Source: a virus. From it: a DNA stretch of 52,255 bases. Each line of letters opens with the position of its first letter. Position 1 is the stretch's first letter. The stretch is from positions 1-52,255 of IMG/VR virus record IMGVR_UViG_3300025099_000030, one strand, 5' to 3'. Of the stretch, positions 1-7,300 are shown piece after piece. Both the position numbers and the translations under genes were made by a program. The notes below the pieces were generated by a model. The model was not told the origin of the DNA. It made no database searches and saw only the letters and a program-made list of their open reading frames with translations.

Positions 1-1
1 C

Positions 2-100
2 TCTGAAAAACGTAAGGCTGTGGCTGAAAAGAAACGTGTAGGTATGGGTAAACGTACATCGCAGATAAGAAGAAAGAAAACAAAACGTAAAAAGAAATAA
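2..100 (+). CDS. C-terminal end of a basic protein (5' end outside window)
   Basis: An open frame enters from the left edge and ends at a TAA at 98-100. The visible 32 residues are almost all lysine and arginine, for example GKRTSQIRRKKTKRKKK at the C-terminus. Such a tail suggests nucleic-acid binding, but no family can be named from this fragment. It begins a run of small basic genes on the same strand; the next gene starts two bases after the stop. Confidence 0.6.
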   Translation, partial: SEKRKAVAEKKRVGMGKRTSQIRRKKTKRKKK

Positions 101-102
101 TC

Positions 103-237
103 ATGGGTAAAAAAGGAACAACAGTAATGCCGGGTGTTTATAAAATGCTTAAAGGCAGAACTGAATCATCGAAACTATTGGGTCTAAAGAAAAAGTCTCC
201 AGCTAAAAGAATGAGCTATGGCTCAAATAAATATTAA
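103..237 (+). CDS. Small basic protein, 44 residues
   Basis: ATG at 103 opens a 44-codon frame ending in TAA at 235-237. The product is lysine-rich (MGKKGTTVMPGVYKMLKG at the start, KKKSPAKRMSYGSNKY at the end) and has no membrane segment. It lies 2 bases after the preceding stop and 3 bases before the next start, which fits an operon of small proteins. The MPGVYK segment resembles the MPGVGRNSYK start of the next gene, so the two may be related. Function is unknown; a virion DNA-associated role is a guess from composition and neighbours. Confidence 0.55.
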   Translation: MGKKGTTVMPGVYKMLKGRTESSKLLGLKKKSPAKRMSYGSNKY

Positions 238-240
238 GCT

Positions 241-528
241 ATGCCAGGTGTAGGAAGAAATAGCTATAAGGCAGCAATGCAAAAAGCTAAAGAATTAGGG
301 GCTAAAAAAGCAGCCGCCACTAAAAGAATGACTGGTGGTGGATATGGAATTACTAGATTAAACAGCGATAGGCCCTCAGACTCTATGCCTTCACAAGCGC
401 TGAATAGATTTAATTATGGTTTTCCTAGAATGAGTAGAAATTTTATGGAAGCAATAGAACAAGACCCAGACGCTAATGCTAGTATTAAAAAAGCAGTGGC
501 AAAGGAAAGAGCAAAGCTAGATGAATAG
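241..528 (+). CDS. Small basic hypothetical protein, 95 residues
   Basis: The frame starts at ATG 241, three bases after the previous stop. The N-terminal third is rich in alanine and lysine (KAAMQKAKELGAKKAAATKR) and could be helical; a glycine-rich turn (TGGGYG) follows; the C-terminal part is mixed and charged. There is no signal peptide and no catalytic motif I recognise. It belongs to the cluster of small, mostly basic genes upstream of the chaperonin. I do not recognise a family; association with the virion is inferred from gene context only. Confidence 0.65.
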   Translation: MPGVGRNSYKAAMQKAKELGAKKAAATKRMTGGGYGITRLNSDRPSDSMPSQALNRFNYGFPRMSRNFMEAIEQDPDANASIKKAVAKERAKLDE

Positions 529-547
529 TATACTGCTTTAAAAAAAA

Positions 548-733
548 ATGAAACAGTTGCTTGCTACCTTATTGTTAATTTTAAGCTACTCCTGCGGTTC
601 TATAAAAGGCCAGGCGTATATAGATATTAACGAAAACGTTGATTACGAAAGAAACGAAGATCTTAGATATAGAACACGTTTTAAGGTAGGCTATAAAATA
701 TACTTAGGAGATAAACACGCAATTAAAAAATAA
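548..733 (+). CDS. Short exported protein with a lipoprotein-like signal
   Basis: The 61-residue product starts with a lysine, a hydrophobic stretch (LLATLLLILSY) and a cysteine in SYSCGS at about residue 16. This resembles a lipoprotein signal peptide, although the residue before the SC pair is tyrosine rather than the usual small residue. The rest is short, polar and rich in charged residues and tyrosine (NEDLRYRTRFKVGYKIYLGD). It could be an outer-membrane lipoprotein, possibly a spanin-like or envelope-modifying protein, but it does not adjoin the lysis genes. Its last base is the first base of the next ATG (TAATG), so translation is probably coupled. Confidence 0.6.
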   Translation: MKQLLATLLLILSYSCGSIKGQAYIDINENVDYERNEDLRYRTRFKVGYKIYLGDKHAIKK

Positions 734-1053
734 TGACTTATACTTGGAATAACAAAACAGTAGACACGTATCCTACACTGGGTAGTAATGCAGACGTTAT
801 ATTTAACGTGCATTGGAAACTTACAGGAACAGATGACAGCGACAATACTGGCAGCGTTTATGGAACGCAATCACTAGAGACTTCTGACCTTTCAGACTTT
901 ACCTCCTTTGCAGATATTACAGAGGAGCAGGTTAATGGCTGGGTAGAAGCAGCAATAGGGGAAGAAGAAGTAGCCGGGCTAAAGGCTAATATAGATTCTC
1001 AAATTGAAGAAAAAATAAATCCCAAAGTAGTTACAAAGACTATTGGAGAATAA
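733..1053 (+). CDS. Conserved small phage protein (TW...VHW...TEEQV.GWV type)
   Basis: The 106-residue product has a pattern I associate with a family of small proteins common in tailed phages: a TYTW start, a beta-rich middle with DVIFNVHWKLTGTD, then the helical segment ITEEQVNGWVEAAIGEEEV and a tail ending in NPKVVTKT. Family members usually sit near structural genes, but their role is unknown. The start ATG overlaps the stop of the preceding exported protein. No signal peptide or membrane segment is seen. Confidence 0.7.
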   Translation: MTYTWNNKTVDTYPTLGSNADVIFNVHWKLTGTDDSDNTGSVYGTQSLETSDLSDFTSFADITEEQVNGWVEAAIGEEEVAGLKANIDSQIEEKINPKVVTKTIGE

Positions 1054-1082
1054 ATAATTATTAACATTTAAATAAAAACAAA

Positions 1083-1316
1083 ATGGCAAAAAAAGAAAAG
1101 ACAGCTATTACAATTGATGACAAAGAGTATTTCTACGAAGATTTATCAAAAGAACAGCAAATAATTGTTAATCACATTTCAGACTTGCAGCGCAAGATTA
1201 GTTCAAGTGAGTTTAACTTACAGCAGTTAAGCTTTGGTAAAGATGCTTTTGTTGACGCTTTAAAAAAAGCGCTAGAAGAAGAGCAAAATAAAGAAGAAGA
1301 AGAAGCACACAATTAA
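1083..1316 (+). CDS. Small acidic coiled-coil phage protein (DUF6447-like)
   Basis: The 77-residue product begins MAKKEKTAITIDDKEYFYED and continues as a helical region with heptad-like hydrophobics (SDLQRKISSSEFNLQQL), ending in a strongly acidic tail. This ITIDDKEY plus coiled-coil layout matches a small phage family I know as DUF6447, of unknown function. The family name is from memory and was not searched. The ATG follows an A-rich leader typical of Bacteroidota genes. Confidence 0.65.
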   Translation: MAKKEKTAITIDDKEYFYEDLSKEQQIIVNHISDLQRKISSSEFNLQQLSFGKDAFVDALKKALEEEQNKEEEEAHN

Positions 1317-1327
1317 AAAATAATATT

Positions 1328-1414
1328 ATGTCAGAAGAAAAAAAAGAAGTAGCAAAAAAAGAAAAAGTACAAAAGCCTAAGCCGGCACCAAAACCTTATG
1401 TAGACATAAGATAA
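1328..1414 (+). CDS. Lysine/proline-rich micro-protein, 28 residues
   Basis: ATG at 1328 opens 28 codons ending in TAA at 1412-1414. The product is lysine, glutamate and proline rich (MSEEKKEVAKKEKVQKPK start, ending PYVDIR). It is probably unstructured. The last base of its stop is the first base of the next ATG (TAATG), and an A-rich leader precedes its own start, which supports real translation. It could also act mainly as a leader that couples translation to the next gene. Confidence 0.5.
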   Translation: MSEEKKEVAKKEKVQKPKPAPKPYVDIR

Positions 1415-1653
1415 TGCCACAAAAATTATCTCCTGCGGCCCGCAAAAGAAAAGCGGCTCGTGACCTTGCATATGCTAAAACTCCCCGGCGTCGAGCGATG
1501 AAGGCGGAGAATCAAAGAAAAAGACGCAGTGCACTCAAAAGGGGATTGAACATACAAGGTAAAGACTATGACCACAATAAAAAGAAGTTTGTACCAGTTA
1601 AAACAAACAGAGGAGGTTATGGTAAAGGTACTAAAAAATACAATACAAAATGA
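1414..1653 (+). CDS. Small basic protein, possible degenerate HNH-type DNA-binding protein
   Basis: The 79-residue product is very basic, with an arginine/lysine-rich helix (KLSPAARKRKAARDLAYAK) and a C-terminal KDYDHNKKKFVPVKTNRGGYG segment. Small phage proteins with this arrangement and a D-H pair followed by a glycine and asparagine resemble reduced HNH proteins. Here the pattern is incomplete, so nuclease activity is doubtful and DNA binding is the safer reading. It overlaps the preceding micro-gene by 1 base and the next gene by 4 bases. Confidence 0.6.
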   Translation: MPQKLSPAARKRKAARDLAYAKTPRRRAMKAENQRKRRSALKRGLNIQGKDYDHNKKKFVPVKTNRGGYGKGTKKYNTK

Positions 1654-2027
1654 GCACAACACCTATTACAACTAGAGTCAAAGCTAGTTCTAAATCTAGC
1701 TCTTGCACTTGTGGGTGCGGTGAATGTGGCCCGCTTACAAGAAGAAAGTCAAACGCACCTTCAAGAAAAAAATCTAAGGGTTACTATGCTAAAGTAAAAA
1801 AGGGCAGAGGGTCTGGTTCTAAAGCAGGAGGCGGGATGACCGCAAAAGGAGTAGCTAAATACAGAAAAGATAATCCAGGGTCAAAGCTTAAAACAGCTGT
1901 GACAACTTCACCCTCAAAACTAAAAAGAGGAAGTAAAGCCTGGAAGCGTAGAAAATCATTTTGTGCCAGATCGAGAAGCTGGAAGTCAGAGCGTGGTAAA
2001 GCAGCACGCCGTAAATGGAACTGCTAA
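1650..2027 (+). CDS. Basic cysteine-containing virus protein (DUF5872/DUF6321-like)
   Basis: The 125-residue protein contains MTAKGVAKYRKDNPGSKLKT, then a KLKRGSKAWKRRKSFCARS block and a C-terminal ARRKWNC. These are the hallmarks of a small basic protein family found in many phages and large viruses, which I recall as DUF5872/DUF6321; function is unknown. It additionally has an N-terminal cysteine cluster (SSSCTCGCGECGP, about residues 18-28) that could bind a metal or form disulfides. The high lysine/arginine content suggests DNA binding in the virion. The start overlaps the previous stop by 4 bases (ATGA). Confidence 0.75.
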   Translation: MSTTPITTRVKASSKSSSCTCGCGECGPLTRRKSNAPSRKKSKGYYAKVKKGRGSGSKAGGGMTAKGVAKYRKDNPGSKLKTAVTTSPSKLKRGSKAWKRRKSFCARSRSWKSERGKAARRKWNC

Positions 2028-2056
2028 TATAACTTATATCAATCAAATTAAATTAA

Positions 2057-3655
2057 ATGGCAATACAATTCGGATCGCCTAAAGTAGTTAAAGAGCTTAG
2101 CTTCAGTACAGATGCTAAGCAAAAACTAATAGACGGCATTAATAAACTAGCAAAAGCAGTGGGTAGTACACTCGGCGCATCAGGAAGAACAGTAGTTCTT
2201 GAAGATGACTTTGGCAACCCACACGTCACTAAAGACGGGGTTACTGTAGCAAACTACATTAATTTAGAAGACTCAGTAGAAAACCTAGGTGTTACTATGC
2301 TTAAGCAAGCTTCTCGCCAAACTGCGTCTAAAGCAGGTGATGGCACAACAACCTCAACAGTATTAGCGCAAGCTATAATTCACAACTACTTTAATCAAAA
2401 GGGAGAAGAATATTCTTTTAGAGATATTAAAAATGGTATTTCAGCTTTTGCAAAGCATACTATAAAAGAATTAGAAAAAAGAAGTGTTCCCGTTGATGAT
2501 AAAAGATTAAACCAAGTTTCTAGAATATCAGCCAATAATGACACTGAGCTTGGTGACTTTATAGCGGAAGCATTTAAATCCGCGGGAGATAACGGAGTAG
2601 TTACAATGGAAACATCTCCTAGCAACGAAACGTACATAGATGTAGTAGATGGAACACATATTAATGCTACATCAAAAAGTATACACTTCTATACTAATAG
2701 AGAAAAAGAAGTAAGTGAACTGGATAAACCATTAGTATTCTTATGTGCATCCGAGGTAAACAATATTAGAAGAATACAAACAATACTTGAGCATGCGATC
2801 AAGTCCAACAGGTCGTTATTGCTTATTGCCCCTTGCGAACAGCAGGTAGTGTCAGCTTTAGCAATGAATCACGTAAAGGGCAATATTAAGTGTAATATCA
2901 TAGATCCTCCGTCGTTTGGGCTGAAGCGTAAGGACATACTAGATGATATTGCCCTTCTAACGGGTGCAACTGTTATTGATGAGAACTTAGGTGACTCACT
3001 GGATAACATCACCCCAGAAGTGTTAGGACAGGCCGATAAGGCTATCATAGATAATGACGGTACTACTCTTGCTATAAAAGAAGTATCACAAGAAGTTACA
3101 GAACGCGTAGATTATTTAAAAGCGCAGTTAGATGAAGAAGAGCACCATGTAATGCGCCCTCATATTGAAAACAGATTGGCAATATTGTCAGGCGGAGTTT
3201 CTATAGTATATGTAGGCGGCGATACAGATGTTGAAGTTTCAGAAAAGAAAGATAGAGTTGACGATGCTATACACGCCGTTAGAGCCGCAAAGAAGGAAGG
3301 CATACTTCCAGGTGGGGGTTCAGCACTAGTGCATACGGCAAACTCTGACTGGCAAATGAAACTTAACCCCGGTGAGCTTAAAGGTGTAAGTATATTGAAA
3401 CAATCTTTATACGCACCTTTTTTACTTATACTTAGTAATGCAGGACTAGATTCTACAAAGTATACTGAGCTAGGCAAATGGGGAAGTGGGGTAGACGTTA
3501 TAGATGGCAAAATCAAAGACATGCGCAAAGCAGGTATTATTGATCCTCTTCTTGTAACCAAGTCGGCACTTCAAAATGCTATATCTGTAGCTACTACTAT
3601 TCTTTCAACTGATTGTGTAATTTCAAATGTAAGAGAAGGTGAAAGCAATAGGTAG
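2057..3655 (+). CDS. groEL: Phage-encoded group I chaperonin (GroEL/Cpn60)
   Basis: The 532-residue protein aligns by eye with GroEL over its full length. The equatorial domain keeps the ATP-site motifs VTKDGVTVA (D60, equivalent to D52 of E. coli) and AGDGTTTSTVLAQAI (D95, equivalent to D87). VDDAIHAVRAAKKEGILPGGG carries D403, equivalent to catalytic D398. The apical domain lies at about residues 195-375. The usual substrate-binding RGYLSPYF segment is replaced by a different sequence around NATSKSIHFYTN. The C-terminus follows IDPLLVTKSALQNAISVA but lacks the GGM-repeat tail. It should form a ring that folds proteins using ATP; likely clients are large phage structural proteins. It precedes a co-chaperonin gene with a 17-base overlap, the reverse of the bacterial groES-groEL order. 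All catalytic aspartates are present, so it is probably active. Confidence 0.95.
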   Translation: MAIQFGSPKVVKELSFSTDAKQKLIDGINKLAKAVGSTLGASGRTVVLEDDFGNPHVTKDGVTVANYINLEDSVENLGVTMLKQASRQTASKAGDGTTTSTVLAQAIIHNYFNQKGEEYSFRDIKNGISAFAKHTIKELEKRSVPVDDKRLNQVSRISANNDTELGDFIAEAFKSAGDNGVVTMETSPSNETYIDVVDGTHINATSKSIHFYTNREKEVSELDKPLVFLCASEVNNIRRIQTILEHAIKSNRSLLLIAPCEQQVVSALAMNHVKGNIKCNIIDPPSFGLKRKDILDDIALLTGATVIDENLGDSLDNITPEVLGQADKAIIDNDGTTLAIKEVSQEVTERVDYLKAQLDEEEHHVMRPHIENRLAILSGGVSIVYVGGDTDVEVSEKKDRVDDAIHAVRAAKKEGILPGGGSALVHTANSDWQMKLNPGELKGVSILKQSLYAPFLLILSNAGLDSTKYTELGKWGSGVDVIDGKIKDMRKAGIIDPLLVTKSALQNAISVATTILSTDCVISNVREGESNR

Positions 3656-3899
3656 ATACATTATTATCTCTGAGATAAAAGAAGATATAAAGAAAACAGA
3701 CGGTGGGCTGCTACTTGCAGAAAACCACCGCGAAGATATAAGATACCGTACTGCAGATGTTATTTCTGTAGGAACAACGGTAGAGGGTGTAAATATAGAT
3801 GACAAAATATATTATGACAGGCATGCTGGACATAATATAGAAATTGGTAAAGATATTTATAAAGTTATACAAGAGCAAGATGTTATAATAGTATTGTAA
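3639..3899 (+). CDS. groES: Small co-chaperonin, GroES-like
   Basis: The 86-residue product has the GroES layout: an N-terminal strand (AIGRYIIISEI), a mobile-loop region with DGGLLLAEN (residues 21-29, matching the AGGIVL segment that docks on GroEL), a strand TADVISVGTTV, and a C-terminal half with DDKIYY and a final DVIIVL strand. It is slightly shorter than E. coli GroES (97 residues). The gene overlaps the end of groEL by 17 bases and is followed by a TAATG junction, so it is almost certainly co-translated. It should cap the phage chaperonin, the host GroEL, or both. Confidence 0.85.
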   Translation: MKAIGRYIIISEIKEDIKKTDGGLLLAENHREDIRYRTADVISVGTTVEGVNIDDKIYYDRHAGHNIEIGKDIYKVIQEQDVIIVL

Positions 3900-4345
3900 T
3901 GGACAGAAGCGATTTTTTAGAGCGAGGCGAACTAAAAGTTGACTTTCTTAAATATTACAGGCTTGTGTCTCGCTGGGCTTGTAAAGAAAACAATATATCA
4001 ATATCAGATTTAGAATTGTTATTTTATTTAGATCCTATTAAATACTTTACTATAAAAGACTTTCAAAATGGCACAATGTATTATCATTGGGACAGGCAAC
4101 GTTTTTACAGGTTGCAAAGAGAAGATTGGATTGAAAAGATACATAAAGGTAATGGTCGCTTGGGTGATCATAATAAGTACAAGGTGTCTTTTAAAGGCAA
4201 GAGACTTATTAATAGAATTTACAAAATATTAATAAGTGAAGAAGATATGCCTTTATCCGCCAAACGAGGGTTTGGAAAGCGTGAGAGTTATGTAGATAAA
4301 GTATATGCAAACGCAATAGATAAATTTAACAAAGATAAATTATAA
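3899..4345 (+). CDS. Winged-helix-like protein of unknown function
   Basis: The 148-residue product is mostly helical and basic. A segment from about residue 17 (YYRLVSRWACKENNISISDL) through LELLFYLDPIKYFTIKDF and YHWDRQRFYRLQREDWIEKI to KYKVSFKGKRLINRIYKIL resembles a MarR-like winged helix: two helices, a recognition helix and a beta wing ending in KYKVSFKGK. I recall similar proteins in aquatic Bacteroidota phages, always uncharacterised. It starts within the stop codon of groES and ends immediately before the tail-fibre ATG. It may be a regulator of late genes or a virion DNA-binding protein; the sequence does not decide. Confidence 0.6.
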   Translation: MDRSDFLERGELKVDFLKYYRLVSRWACKENNISISDLELLFYLDPIKYFTIKDFQNGTMYYHWDRQRFYRLQREDWIEKIHKGNGRLGDHNKYKVSFKGKRLINRIYKILISEEDMPLSAKRGFGKRESYVDKVYANAIDKFNKDKL

Positions 4346-7300
4346 ATGGCTAGAATATCCCAGTACGATCAGGACGGCACTTTAAACAAGCTAGACAAGG
4401 TACTCGGCACTGACAGTACTACTGGTGCTACTAAAAATTACAGTATTGAGTCTATGATAGGCCTTGTCAACAGCGATGATCTCGTTGATGTTTTTGACGG
4501 GGTATCTTATGCTTTTAAAGATTATGCGGCCGGATCAACAACACCAAAAGGTATTATAAACCTTAATGCGGGAGCTGCTTCTAATGCTGCTTTTAGTGCT
4601 ATCAATCAAATATATATATCTGTATTAGACAAGCAAGGTAACTCTATAGCAAATTATTTAGACGACACTCTAAATGGTCAAATTAGAATAGTACAAAAAT
4701 CTAATATTGATGTATACGGTGTTTTTGAAGTTACCGCTATTACTAACCATGATAGCGCAGCTTATAAAAAGTTAACTGTTACACCGAAAATCAATAATGG
4801 TAATATAACAGTAAATGGAGAATATTTTATTTCAAACTTTTCTGCTGTATTTGATCAAGACTTTTCTGATGATTCTGTAACAGAATTTGGTGATGTAACA
4901 AACGCAGGGTCTGGACAGATTATAACCAGTGCTGAAAGAACTAGTTTAAATAACTTTACAGCTAATGGGCTTTTGCACGCAGACGTTGTAAATACCGTAA
5001 CTTCTACCGCTACAAATGTACCATTGTCGGCTGCCCAAGGAAAAGTATTAAAAGATTTAATTGATACTATAAATGCGCTTTTAACAAGTGACAATACAGA
5101 TTTAGACTCACTTCAAGAGGTTGTAGATTTTATAGAAGCAAATAAAAGTACTTTAGATAGTTTAAGCATAAGCAACATCGCCGGCCTCCAAGCAGCTTTA
5201 GACGCTAAACAAGCTACAGAAACAGGTAAAGGATTATCAGCTAATGATTTTACTGCAGCTTTACTTACTAAATTAAACGGAATAGCCGCGCAAGCGGAAG
5301 TTAATGTAAACGCTAACTGGAATGAAACAAATTCTAATAGTGATGCATTTATTCAAAATAAGCCAACTGACTTAACAACTTTATCAGCGCATGGCGTAAC
5401 CGAGCTTTCAGATATAACATCCGCTGGATCAGGTAGTATTATATCTTCAGCAGAAAGAACAAAATTAACTGGTATAGAAACCTCTGCAGACGTAACAGAC
5501 ACTACAAACGTTACAGCCGCAGGCGCTCTAATGGATTCAGAAGTGACTAACTTGTCACAGGTAAAGGCGTTTGATACTACTGATTATGCTACAGCCGCGC
5601 AAGGAGCTAAAGCCGATAGCGCACAACAACCCCCTTCTGAGGGTGCTTTTGTGGACGGCGATAAAACAAAACTAGACAATACAATTAGCAGCACAGGCTC
5701 CGGCGTAGCTAACAAAATAGTTATTTGGTCAGGAGCAAGTACATTAACCCAAGATACTAACCTACATTGGGACACTTCTAACGACAGGCTAGGAATAGGG
5801 ACTACTAGCCCTTCACATATACTTACTTTGGAGAGTGCAAGTAGCCCCGCTTTAAAAATAAAAGACACTACACAGGGAACTACTTTATTGGCATTTAGCC
5901 AAGATGCTAACTCGCATATAGGTACTTTTAGTAACCATCCGTTGGTTTTTGACACTAATAGTGCTGAACGAATGCGCATAAACTCCTCAGGCGACGTAGG
6001 GATAGGTACTGATAGCCCACAAGCTAAGTTGGATGTAGTTGTTAGCGATGTAAGTGTGAGTCCTAATGGAAATAGTTCAGCTGTGTTTAGGAGAAATGGT
6101 GATAATTATATATCATTATTAAGCAGCACAGCGGGAGAAGGCGGAGTATTGTTTGGAAATTCAGGTGATGCTGCTGACGGTTGGTTAGCATATAAAAATG
6201 GTTCAGGTAATCAATATATAACAATAGGGACTGCTAACTCCGAAAAAATGCGCATAGACTCCGCAGGTAAAGTTGGGATTGGTCACTCAGTATTATATCA
6301 CAAATTTAGTGTAAATGGTAATATTGATATTAGAGGTGGAAATGGCAGTTTTTTAACATTTAATAATGGCGACGCTAAAATTATTGCAAACAATAACGGC
6401 GCTGGTAGAGATTTATCATTTGAAACCTACAATGGCTCATCTTCCGCAGAAAGAATGCGTATAACCGCTGGTGGCGAGGTAGGAATAGGCACTACTAGCC
6501 CAGATGCTAAATTAGACATTCAAGGCGATGGTGCAGATTTTTTCTTACAATCAGCCGACTTTAAAATAGCTAGAATACAGCCAAGAGGTACTGGGGCAAA
6601 TTTAGATAAAGGATTGTTTTCTTTATTTGATGGTTCAGCAGAAAACGTTAGAATTGACACTGAAGGAAATTCTTGGTTAAACGGGGGTAATGTGGGCATA
6701 GGACATACAAGTCCCACCGCTCCCCTTGATGTCCGCAGGTCAGACGCTAGTGGTAGAGTAGCTGAATTTCACAATAATGTTGGCTATGGTATTAATATTG
6801 ATGTGGAGAGTGACGGGGGTGTTAACACTATTGGCACAGCAACTAACCAAGCGTTAGCCTTTGTAACAAATGGGGGCTCAAATGAAAGAATGCGCATTGA
6901 TGTAGCAGGCAACGTAGGCATTGGGACTTCTAGTCCTACTTCTGTTGGGGGTGGAGCAAAATTAACTGTTTTGCAAGGCGCAGATGGAAATATTGTGTTT
7001 GCAAGAGGAGGCTCTACAAGGCAAGTTCAATTAGGAACAACTTCTACTACTGGGTATATAAATGCAGATAACGCTTCTGGTGGATTAACATTTAATGTAA
7101 ATACCACCGAAAGAATGAGGTTAAATACCTCAGGTAATTTAGGCATAGGGACTAGTAGTCCCTCCGAAAAATTAACTGTATCTGGAAATGGAAACTTTAC
7201 TGGAAAACTTGCGGTTGGCTCTACAGCATCTCACTCCACATATGAATTTTACAACCAGGATAGAGCTTATTTCAATGGTGCGGTAATTGTTGATGATACT

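Noticed and set aside
1426-1662. Minus-strand frame opposite the small basic gene at 1414
   Set aside because: It is a shadow of the lysine/arginine-rich plus-strand gene, has no leader and opposes the direction of the entire block.
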